DNA from: Varanus komodoensis | Lineage: Eukaryota; Chordata; Lepidosauria; Squamata; Varanidae | NCBI RefSeq assembly: GCF_004798865.1 | Contig: NW_025335761.1 | Span: 18,248,299-18,312,298 of the forward strand | Reading direction: 5' to 3' | Length of the DNA: 64,000 nt | Part shown: positions 37,702 through 64,000 of the stretch, piece after piece | Numbering within the stretch: position 1 is the stretch's first letter | Layout: every line of letters begins with the position of its first letter | Position numbers and translations under genes: made by a program | Notes under the pieces: generated by a model | What the model was told of the DNA's origin: nothing | The model's input: only the letters and a program-made list of their open reading frames with translations | Databases searched by the model: none

Positions 37702-37852
37702 CTCTAGCACTTGAGCCAACAAATGCTCCCCAGTTTGCCTGCCTGCTCCTGCTGACAAGTGCAAAGGCGCTCACCTTTGCGCTCAACAGCTGGAAGGGGT
37801 GTGGGAAATTCAAATACCGAAAATGAAACAAATAAAATATGTATGATAAGAT

Positions 37853-38460
37853 AGGTGCAGAACTTTGAGGAAGCAATATTCTTCCACCAATGGGAAATCT
37901 TATGGATGAAAGATATAACATTTACAGCTAGCCAAGTACTAAGAGAAAATTGGTACAAGATGTTCTTTTGTTGGTATGTTACTCTGAAAGATGTTGAGAA
38001 AATTAACAAGCATTATAAAGGTAAGTGGTGGAAATACAAGGTAGTGGGTGGGACTTTTACCATATGTGGTGGATGTGCTGTAATGTTAAAAAAGGGAAAG
38101 AAATATATGCTGAAACACAGATAATTCTGAAAATTAACTTTCCTATGAACGGTAAGAATATGCTGTTGAGTGTTGTGCCAGAAATGCTTCCAAGAAATAT
38201 GGAAGAATTATTTAAATATATAACAGCAACTAGAGTTATAATTGCAACAAAATGGAAAACAGAAGACTGCCAACTAGTGAAGAAAAAATTAAATTAGGGG
38301 ACTATACAGTAATGGCAAAATTTACCTGCTATATAAATAGAAGACTGGCCAAAGAATTTAATGATAAATGGAAAACTTACTATGCAAATTTTACTTAGCA
38401 ATTCAGAGGAATTGTTTTGCATTTCCTCTTTTTCCCTTCTTTTCTTTTTGCAATATATAA
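37853..38460 (+). mobile_element. L1 LINE fragment, C-terminus of ORF2
   Basis: In two + strand frames the translation matches the extreme C-terminus of L1 ORF2. Visible pieces are NWYKMFFCWYVTLKDVEKIN, WWKYKVVG and the HMWWMCCNVKKGKEIY zinc-knuckle-like region, followed by ITATRVIIATKWKTED. A frameshift separates the two parts, near 38050. It is 5' truncated. Confidence 0.75.
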
Positions 38461-38887
38461 CTAGCCACCCTAGTCTGAAACAAGACCTGTTAACAATTAA
38501 TATATTTTAAAACATAAAATATAAACCAAATGTTGTTAATCTGAGAGGAAAATAAAACAAAATAGATCATATGTAGATTGTATATTAACATTACATTGAA
38601 TTAGATTGACAATTGCCCTGATATTTCTGACTTTGAAGGGATAAGGGCAAGCCAAATATGGGTGTTACATTATCTATATGTATTATTTAAGTTATATGCA
38701 TGAATAAATATTACTTTTATTTCAAAGATGAGGTGCAGAATAAAGTTTAATTTGAGTAAAGTCTCTTTAGCAACAGACTCTCTCCTGATTACTACTATTT
38801 TTATTGTTTTATTATTTCTGGGTGAATGAAAGTGCCACCGAGCATGTACAGAAGGCATTTATTGCATTACAGTATAGTCCGAAGTGC

Positions 38888-39012
38888 TCGATTCCACCTA
38901 ATTCTGGAAGCTAAACAGAGCCAGGCCTTGCTTAAATCTGGATGGGTGACTTAAACGTTGTGAACTGCCCAGACAGCTTTGGCCACAAGCAGTACAGACA
39001 TGTAGTAATAAT
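38888..39012 (+). mobile_element. 5S-rRNA-derived SINE
   Basis: The head follows 5S rRNA: CTGGAAGCTAAACAGAGCC, then CCAGGCCTTGCTTAAATCTG and GGATGGGTGAC, covering the internal promoter region. The 3' part (TTGTGAACTGCCCAGACAGC, then AGTAATAATAA) is an L2-type tail. It is a retroposed chimera, not a 5S gene: the head is decayed and joined to a LINE tail. Confidence 0.8.
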
Positions 39013-39124
39013 AAGCATTAACCTTCTTATTATTCATTTAGGATTGGAGGGAATGCAAGGCTTCCAAGTGAAAAGGTGTATCATCCAAATAGGCTAAACT
39101 TTTCCTTTTCGGTCTCTTTGTTTT

Positions 39125-39190
39125 ACCAGATTATATGCATGTTTACCTGGGAACAAAACCCCACTGGAATTAACTCCCATGCATGGCTGG
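39125..39190 (+). repeat. Quasi-palindromic short unit
   Basis: ATGCATGTTTACCTGGGAAC and AACTCCCATGCATGG around CCCCACTGGAATT fit the unit. It lies about 230 bp upstream of the PTGR2 CpG block. Confidence 0.5.
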
Positions 39191-39419
39191 CCATAGAAAA
39201 AATATTGTCCTCGGAGTGGAGCACTTCCTGTAGGCACCTACCGACAGCCAGTTTTGCAGTATTACCGAATCGTTGTAGCTGGTCCAGAATTGCCCAACCC
39301 AGCTAAGGAAAGCCCTGTTCTGATGTTTGAGCAAACGACAGCAAACTGGTATGTGGTTTTGGGGTTGGAATACTTGAAAGTCAATGGATGAAAGTTCAAC
39401 TTGTAGAACTTCGCACTGA

Positions 39420-40130
39420 AGGCTCTGTGCAATCCTTTGTTTACTGAGACGTGAGTTCCAAAGAACCCAGTGGGTTGTTCCCGGGTGCAGGGCTGCAGCC
39501 GCAGCGCTTTTCCTCATCGCATGAACACTAAACAACGAAGCGTAGTTTGGCGCCTACTTCAGCTTTAAGGCCGAGCCTGCTCTCATGGAAATGTGCCAAA
39601 GACTGCAGCCTTAAAAGTAAATAAATAATCCATTGCTTCCGATTAAAGTTTTCTTTACACGGAGGACAATGGGCCTTACTGCCGGGGAAACATGCTGACG
39701 TCGAAGCCGAAAGTCTCCCTTGCGTTACTCTTTTAACTGGTCCCGCAAATTCGTGCGTTTCCCTTTTAAGACACATTCTTGGCACGCGCGATGGGAGCTT
39801 TTGGAGGCCTTTTGCCACTCTGTAACTTGGAGCACTGAAGACGTGGTGTGAGAGTCGGAACCGCGTGAGTATTGATTAGGTGATCGGCGGATTTCTGTGC
39901 AATCGGACAAACGAGGATCGGGGAAGAAGCCCGCTGCGAGCGCCCCTTGAGCAGGAGCATTTGCGCTGCAGGAGCGGGCTAGTCAATAGCACCCCGGCGA
40001 GCCCCCGGAGCGTCTGTCGCAGGTCATATACGCACTTAAAACTTTTAGCTCAGGCGTGCTTTAGCTTCCCTTCACCCCCATATAGTCGCGGGTTCTCGTT
40101 GTATGTTCTCGTTGAGAAAATGTTCAGCCG
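39420..40130 (+). promoter_or_regulatory. PTGR2: CpG-rich block, likely PTGR2 promoter and non-coding exon 1
   Basis: CpG dinucleotides are dense here and rare in the flanks. The block lies 3.2 kb before the start-codon exon, which needs an upstream untranslated exon. TGACGTCG at 39696-39703 matches the CRE consensus at seven of eight bases. A GTGAGT donor at 39865-39870 is one possible end of exon 1; its exonic -1 base is C, so it is not certain. No TATA box is evident, as usual for CpG promoters. Confidence 0.7.
39696..39703 (+). promoter_or_regulatory. CRE-like site
   Basis: TGACGTCG differs from the palindromic CREB/ATF site TGACGTCA by one base and sits within the CpG block proposed as the PTGR2 promoter. 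Confidence 0.45.
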
Positions 40131-40214
40131 CTAATTTCCTGTGGCGCAGATATTAAAGGAGGACAGGACATGAAATGAAAACCTAGATGGAAGAATTCGT
40201 TGGTGCAGACTGTG

Positions 40215-40330
40215 TAAATCTTAGGCAGCTTTTCTCCTGCTGGAGACCTCCAGAGGGTTTGGACTTCGGCACCCGTTAGCTCTAGCTAGTATGATCAAAG
40301 GTCAGGAATGCTGGGAGTTGATTAACAATG
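40215..40330. mobile_element. Hairpin-type hAT MITE, degraded
   Basis: GGAGACCTCCAGAGGGTTTG and GGTCAGGAATGCTGGGAGTT are typical internal motifs of the family. Both ends are worn. Confidence 0.45.
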
Positions 40331-42383
40331 TCCAAGACTATCTGAAAAGCAAAAATCTGGGCAAGGTGGTATAAGGAACTGTTGTACACAGACAAATTCT
40401 GTAGTACAGTGTAATTCTACTATTAGGATTGGAAAAGCAAATCGTATGTTTTAAGAAGGTCTTTCCTAATATTATATTGGAACTCTAAGCTCAGCAATGA
40501 ATGTGGAACGGACACCCTGTGGCGGTTGTAGTTTGCAACCACAAAGCAAGAGCAGTGTATACAGTTGGACACTGCTTTGTTTCATTGCTCACTGGAATTC
40601 TCAACACAAGTCCTTTTCGGGGGCTGTGGCAGGGACCTCAAAATCAAACTTGTTCCAGTCCCCTTGACTCTGGATGGAAAGTTTCTTGCAGACATTCCAT
40701 TTGGTTTACCTGAGATTATTTCGTATTCTTGGTTCCTTCCCACTCTCTTCTACCACTGGAGACCCATGTCTCCAAAAATGCTACTTTTCAATTCTGTTAT
40801 CTGAAAAAGGGAAAGGGCTGCTCCAAGGGAAAAGGGCTCCAAGTTGCAGCTTTTCATAACTAATTAAATATTAATTACAATTAACTGCAAACATGATTCC
40901 TTAGCTGTTTTTGTTGATATGGTGTCCTGCTTGTTCTCTGAAATGATACACAGTACTCTATTTTGTGGTAGGGACAACGAAGTTACTTTGCTATGCATCG
41001 GCAAAAGAGCATGCCTTGAAATCATCAACTGGCATTCTTTCCAAGGAGTGCTTCTGATGTTGATTTTTAAAAATAAATTAAAATAGTATTTTTTGATTCT
41101 AGATTAAGAGAAACAGATCAGGAGGGTCATGAATACAAGGTATTCATATCTGGACCTTCTAAATTTTTGTGAATTAAGCAGAGAGATAAAAGTGTCATCT
41201 GTAAGCAGCTGTTAAGGTTGCATAAAAACCTTGGAAGCTTTCAAAACTCCAGATTCAGGAGGCCTGCTTTAATTAACTGATCAATTAAAATAATATGATA
41301 AGCTCTGCATATTTGAATGTGTTATATTTCACAGAACCTGTGAAAACTGTTATTAAAAATGGCATGTATTTCCATGTAATGGGTAGCATATATGCAGTTC
41401 CCATTTTAGTATCATATATCAGCAGAAATAGAACTTGCATAATCCAAAGGTGAGTGCCTGGTCTTTACATAGCAACATAATGCTTTCAAAAGGTTGTGTC
41501 TCTAAATGCTACATGACACTTAGTATTGCTAATGGACCAGAGTTTGCTTTCCTGTCACTTTTGCTCCTCCTTAAAACTAGTTGGTGGGATTGCAAAGATC
41601 CTGTGCCACCAATGGATATATTCAATTTATCTTTTTTAAACTGAAGATTTCACTTACAGTGATGTGTTCTCAAAGTATCAGATTTACAATAAACACACAT
41701 GTGATAGCCAGAATGCCATGTGAAGTCTGAGGAGATGGTGTTTTACCTTGGAACATGGTTATAACAACCCAACCAGATAAATTGATCCAGGAGATTTCCA
41801 TTCTACTTGAATCTCCAGCACAGTACAGCAAGGATGGATTGGGCTGCTAATGGTATAGTATCTGAAATCCACAAAGTAATGGTAACTGACAGAAGTTTTT
41901 CCCATTTGCAGGTATTTGTAGAAGCAGTGGTCTCTCTTATTAACATTGGGAAAGCCAGTCATTTTAATGGAATTTACATGTGGCTAGGTCTGGTTAGGAC
42001 ACAATCCTTTGAGCTCCAATACATATAATAGCTCCGTACATAATTCTGTGTATTAGTTTCCAAACAATACCAGAAAAATGAAAATTCTCCAAAACATCTA
42101 GAAACTGAGCAACAAATGCCATCAAAAAAGCAAAATATTGAAATTGGTGCAGCATGGCTCTGAGGCAGCTCCCATCAAGCTGTGTCTTCCGTTCCTGGCC
42201 CCCCTGGAAGCACTGGTGTATCTCCCACAAATACGATGCCAACCGAGGAAGAGGTGGTGGAGCACAGCTAGCCCCTGCACCAGTTCACAGCAAGCAGGAT
42301 GCTCCTCCCACCCCCTAACAGCAGGAAATAACCCACAGACCTGCACCAGCCCACAAACGGTTGGTTGAAAACCATTACCCTAT

Positions 42384-42810
42384 GCCAGTGTGATATACTA
42401 GTTAATGGTGCTGTATGGGAAGGAGATCTGAGTTTGTTTGTTTGTTTGTTTATTTATTTAAGATATTTCTAACCCATTCTTTGCCCAAGCCTCAGGACAG
42501 CTTACAAAAAATCTATCAGTAATATAAAACTCAGTTAAAACATCCAATAAAAGCAATTTTACAACCAACAATAACAATTCAAAAATAAAGGAAGAAAGAG
42601 AAAGAAATGCAACTGTATAAAATATAATTGATTTGTTAATATTATTAATGTAGGTATTAAATTGATGGGCAAATAAAAAGGTTGGAATCCCACATTCGGC
42701 CATTAATTCCACTGGGTGACTTTGGGCCTGTCACTGTCTCTTAGTCTAACCTTGCTCTCAGAGTTCTTGTTTTCAGGTGGAATATAAATGCAGAGTGATG
42801 ATAATAATTT
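42384..42810 (+). mobile_element. CORE/MIR-like SINE split by an inserted LINE tail
   Basis: The tRNA-like head (GTGTGATATACTAGTTAATG to GAGATCTGAGTTT) stops at 42433. Its expected continuation (GGTTGGAATCCC, then GGGTGACTTTGGGCCTGTCA) resumes at 42680. The 246 bp between are unrelated and listed separately. The tail ends with TGGAATATAAATGCAG. Confidence 0.6.
42434..42679 (-). mobile_element. L2-type tail inserted in a SINE, reversed
   Basis: It begins with a TTTG/TTTA repeat, the reverse of an A-rich LINE tail, followed by CAGGACAGCTTACAAAA and AATATAAAACTCAGTTAAAA, an arrangement seen in reversed L2-type tails. It is wholly inside the SINE. Confidence 0.5.
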
Positions 42811-43388
42811 CAAGGAAATGTTATTCTGTGCTTGTGTACCTTGTATACACAAGAAAGCTAGGTAGGGTGGACAGGGGAAAATGCTTACTAGTACCAGTCA
42901 GCAGCTGAATGGATCACACATGAGGCTTCGGTTGCTAGGCAACATGTTGCAGTATCATTTTGAACAAGGGTGGCGGGGGGGGATGACACATGACTGTTGT
43001 TGCCCCTCCTGCCCCCAAATGCCTCTCACACCTGATTTTAGGACATATGTTTTCCCCACTTTGTGTGCTTTTTCCAATCTGTTCTTCATTTCTGTCCCTG
43101 CCAAGCTATGACCCATCAACATACCTGCAAGTATTAGAGACTGAGAGAAAATACCATGCCCTAATGAATGTTCTTAGCCAAAACTCCAAAAGCTGAGTTT
43201 TCTGTATTTTCATGTGCCAACGATGTGCAGAGGGAGCATCCAACACTGATAGGTGCTTAATTTTCATCCCTCCTCCTTTTGATTTGGTGCATTTCACCTA
43301 ACTTTTACCTAAACTTGTCCATGTTGAACACTTTCTATTTTACAGGGAAACTGATTTCCACTTGTGCAGGATTTCAGCTCAAGGGCTA

Positions 43389-60516
<17,128 letters not shown>

Positions 60517-61452
60517 AACAAGGCGTTTACTATTTCCTGAGTGCCAGCTATGAAGAAAAACATCTTCTGTTCATACACATTAGGCTTGACTGTTTTCTTT
60601 ATATAGGCACCCATATAAAATAACCAGAATTTTGCAGTTTGAGTTTAAACACAGAGTTTGTAGAAGTTGGTGATTGTCCAATTCTATATTCTTTAGCTTA
60701 GGTACAAATTTAAACTGCATCAAGCACACTGGTGAAAATGGACCTTCCTGCCCCCTCCTTCCCATGGTAGGCCCTCCAACCCACGAAAATGCTACACCGA
60801 GCAAAGAGACCATGCTGCAAGGGATACGCTGTGGTGGGGGCTGGCTTCCACAACAGTAGCCGTTCCTTTCATGGAAGGTCGATCCTGGCTTCAACCCTTT
60901 ATATATTTTGAAAGAATCAAGCTTTAACATCTGACTCTCAAGCAATCTTTGTAAGGCCTTCTCTTTACTCATTGTGATCCTAACAGAAAGCAAGTTTAGC
61001 TTTGATTTCAGGTCCTTCCTAAAAGTTCTTTATGTATTTCTTTCTGACACTTTGTCTGAAGGAAGGAAATAATTTTGTGAAACTTATTTTCAGCCAGAAT
61101 ACAACATATTCTGACCTGTCACAAGTGCCTGAACACTGCTACTTTCTAGAGCAGCATTGTGTTATAGTGGTTTAATGCGACACGGTTACTAGTGGAAATG
61201 GGATGAAAAAGTGAATGTTTTCTGAGACAGCTATTAAATTTTTGGCCTGGCTTTCTTAATGTCAGTCGTCTTAATGTCAGTCTTAATACAGTCTTCCTCC
61301 AGAGAATACATTTAAAGCAATCTATGTATGCACTCCTGGTTGCATTACCAGATATAGCAGAGCTGTTGTGATGTAGTTACTAAGGGGTGGCATTATATGA
61401 TAAATTTCCCATGAATCTCTCATGTTTCTCTTGTGAAGTATAGTTAATTTTT

Positions 61453-61458
61453 AATAAA
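61453..61458 (+). terminator. Candidate PTGR2 poly(A) signal
   Basis: AATAAA lies about 0.94 kb after the PTGR2 stop codon and is the first canonical hexamer I saw on the + strand after it. Downstream sequence is only weakly GU-rich, so another site could be used. Confidence 0.5.
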
Positions 61459-61475
61459 GCCTTTTAAAATAGTTT

Positions 61476-63300
61476 TTAACCATTTACAAACACAATCCTG
61501 TATTTACGGTTCTAAGGACATACTCAATTAACCAAAGGTTCTTTCAGTGGGTTTCTATTAATGAATCGACACACACATTAATGGGCTTTTCTACATGGGG
61601 CTGTTAATCCACAGTACCTGTTTTCAGTTATGCCATATAATTGGGACCCAAGAACTATATGAGTAGCATTTCCATTCCTGCTTTTCTGCTATATAACTAT
61701 TAGATAATGTTGTGCTATTACAGAATATTGCAAATGCACAAGTGGAAGTAGCATTTTTTTCACTTTCAGAAATAATACCCCATTTTACAGTCTCTAAAAA
61801 GATTCACTGAAAATATTGTTTACAAACAACATTGTTTAAAGAACCTGCAAAAGCTATGAGTAGGGAGAGGCAGGTGCACAATCAGTGCTTCATGTTAAGA
61901 AGCTCAATGCCTGTGGTGAGAAAGTATACAGAAGCTTAACAGTGTACACAAACAGAATACAAAAATGATTAAGCAGCTGCTGATTTATTGTTAGTATCTG
62001 ATTCCCTACAAAGAAACACAAAGAAACTTGCATAGGAATTGGTAAGAAAGTGACATACCTGGCCATGAATAAACATTACTGTTTTAACTTCCCCTTTTAC
62101 TCAAATTGCTTTGGGCTGCAATCCTATATACCTCTAAGTGGGAGTAACCTCCATTGAAGAAATAGGACTTGCTGTTATGAAATCCACAAATATAAAGGAT
62201 TCATACCACATGAAGATTTTGATGCTGGTAGCAATTATATTGGGACATCAAAAGACTGGGCAAACTCTCATATACTGATAATGTCTCCCCAAGCCCAACC
62301 TGTATATGTTATTACATGATAGTCTGTCAGTGCACACTTTAGGCTTATATATATGGCTATGTAGACCATTCTGTATATGCTAGGGCTTACACATACATTT
62401 ACACACTTGAAAGAAAACACTGATGGTTGGGTAGAGCATACCATGTACAACACATACCTATAGGGCCAGCTGGACACACAAAGGCTATATAATCATCTCT
62501 CCCTGTGTACACTTAAGGCCCACTGAAAATAGAAAACATACTGTGGTAACTGTGTGAACTGGTCTTTATGTTCCTGCCATTTATTTACTCAACTTGGCAA
62601 ATATCCCAAAATATTTCTATATGTGTTATATTTAGAAGCATAGGTAATGCATGGAGAAACAACCCAAAATATGCCAATGAAGCTTTTGTCTAAAAAATAG
62701 TTTAAAGTGGAACATGTCTCATGTACAACAGGCCTGATTACTACAACAGTGAAGAATCTTTACTAAATACTGAAGGTAGAACTCCAATATAAGAAACAAG
62801 GGTTGCTGCTTTGCAGTAATTTGCAGTAAGCTGCAGAAATTTGCAGTAATAGTTAAAGCTGTCCTAGGTAATGTGTGAGACAACTCATCTTGTGTCCTGT
62901 TTTCACTACACTGTACATTTCCCTATTCCACATCACTAGTTACTACTGAATGAGATGAAGAAATAGGACACAGGTTAAGCTGTACTGCACGCTACTCAAG
63001 AGGAACTTGATACAGGGCTGCCATTTTCATTACCAGTTCTGTGTTTCCTACAACGTGTAACTGTGCTTTAAAATAACTTGAAATTAAGTGTAGCAACTTA
63101 AAATCATTTTTCACTTTTATTTTTGAATAAGATGGATTGTGAAGCATTCTTTTACTGATTACATAAAACAGCAGTCCAAAAAAACAACAACACACAAAGC
63201 AGCAGTGCAAAAAACTATAAATAATTTTGTGAACCTAGTAAGACTTGGTTTTCTAATAGTAGCCCAAAGGCTTTTTAACATAAATAGCTGCTAGAAAGGT
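61476..63300. other. Intergenic DNA after PTGR2
   Basis: AT-rich sequence with one clear quasi-palindromic short unit (62108-62178). No ZNF410 exon, the expected mammalian neighbour, is recognisable. Confidence 0.6.
62108..62178 (+). repeat. Quasi-palindromic short unit, well preserved
   Basis: GGCTGCAATCCTATATACC, TAAGTGGGAGTAACCTCCAT and GAAATAGGACTTGCTG follow the unit in order. Confidence 0.6.
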
Positions 63301-63304
63301 TTTG

Positions 63305-64000
63305 AAGTAAGGTGTCATTGGTATGCAGATGGCACCCAGTTCAGTTTTCATCTGGGTCTGATGAGAAAGTAGAAGAGCAGAACGGGTATGCAGAATCAGT
63401 GAGGAGCTAGATGAGGACCAATCAACTGAAACTTAATCCTGAGAGTACAGAAATGATTTGGATAGGTAATTTCATTTGCTTTTGGCACTGGTGTTCAATC
63501 AATTCTAAATGGTGCAGTCTTCCTTCTGGGTCAAGTTCAGAGTTGATCCTAGTTCCAGATTTGTCACTGGAAGACCAAGGACTACAGAGCACCATTTCAC
63601 CACCTGTGACTAGTGTGCTAGTTGTTGCATCTCCTGGACAGAAATGGCACTGTCATGATTATCAATGTTCTGATAAACTCCAGGATTACTGTAATATACA
63701 GTAATATAACATACATGGGCCACTCTTGAAGACTGCCCAGAAAATAGTCAACAATACAGATGCCATCATATGCAATATTATTCTAGTGCTAAACTGGTTG
63801 CCAATACATTTTCAAGAACAATTCAAGGTCTTGGTGCTGATCCTATTTCCAAATCAAGCCGTCAATTAGCGGAGGTGAGAAAGTAAGCCTCTGTTATGGC
63901 TTCCCTTGCTATCTGAAAAGACATGGATGGGAACTAGAAAGGATGCTTTTTAGCCATGGTATACCATTTAAGGAATCCTTCCCAAGATCACCAGGCACCT
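63305..64000 (+). mobile_element. L2 LINE, reverse transcriptase to 3' region, cut by window end
   Basis: The translation gives HWYADGTQFSFHL (the RT catalytic box, with the usual second Asp changed to Gly) and then MRTNQLKLNPESTEMIWIG, both L2 RT hallmarks. L2 3' landmarks follow (CTGGTTGCCAATACATTTTC, ACAATTCAAGGTCTTGGTGC). The copy is degenerate and continues past the end of the window. Confidence 0.85.

Larger units (their letters stand above)
32450..39420. other. Gene-free region upstream of PTGR2
   Basis: Repeat fragments and unique AT-rich sequence. The interval 32450-36580 shows only an A homopolymer (34939-34960) and weak LINE-tail traces near 34510-34610 and 35340-35410. The 3' part holds a complete non-autonomous hAT, an L1 tail and a 5S-derived SINE. 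Confidence 0.6.
39865..43345 (+). other. Proposed PTGR2 intron 1
   Basis: No coding homology is visible. It holds a degraded hairpin-type hAT MITE near 40215-40330, a CORE-SINE split by an inserted LINE tail (42384-42810), and otherwise AT-rich unique sequence. The 5' boundary depends on the unproven exon-1 donor. Confidence 0.5.

Noticed and set aside
38888-39012. Possible 5S rRNA gene
   Set aside because: Several conserved 5S positions are changed and the sequence runs into an L2-type tail, so it is a SINE.
61476-64000. ZNF410 first exon, expected downstream of PTGR2 by mammalian gene order
   Set aside because: No CpG block or matching coding sequence was seen before the window ends.

Overview
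This is vertebrate nuclear DNA, most likely from a squamate reptile (a lizard-type genome). The evidence is a spliced vertebrate gene with GT-AG introns, a near-complete BovB (RTE-class) LINE, many degraded L2 and CR1/L3 LINE ends, two 5S-rRNA-derived SINEs, tRNA-derived CORE/MIR-like SINEs and many short hAT and Tigger-like DNA transposons. No operon, CRISPR array or prokaryotic gene is present, and I saw no retrovirus-like or LTR element.

The one gene I can prove is PTGR2 (prostaglandin reductase 2), on the + strand. Its coding sequence runs from 43389 to 60516 in nine exons. All reading phases agree, and joining the exons gives 347 codons that align with the human protein without an internal indel. 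A CpG-rich block at about 39420-40130 is its likely promoter and non-coding first exon. A poly(A) signal at 61453 fits its 3' end.

Upstream lie two more CpG-rich blocks, at about 8040-9330 and 31350-32450. Each carries a strong splice donor on the - strand (intron starting at 8581 and at 32303). In mammals the divergent neighbour of PTGR2 is MIDEAS (ELMSAN1), so these are candidate alternative first exons of MIDEAS. That assignment rests on synteny only; no MIDEAS coding exon lies in the window. A perfect CArG box (SRF site) at 9265-9274 is the clearest single regulatory motif. The mammalian downstream neighbour, ZNF410, is not recognisable before the window ends.

The rest is intron and intergenic DNA filled with repeats. 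By region: 1-8000, AT-rich with CR1/L3 ends and hAT MITEs; 9.3-31.3 kb, gene-free, with the 3.3-kb BovB (20858-24164, 12-bp target-site duplication, interrupted by a 100-N assembly gap) and a degenerate CR1/L3 element at about 25.8-28.3 kb; 32.5-39.4 kb, gene-free, with a 388-bp hAT, an L1 tail and a 5S-derived SINE; 39.4-61.5 kb, PTGR2; 61.5-64 kb, intergenic, ending inside an L2 LINE. I found no undescribed gene system. The points most worth a second look are the alternative CpG promoters, the 5S-derived SINEs, the recurrent quasi-palindromic short unit, and the GC-rich MITE just upstream of PTGR2 exon 4.
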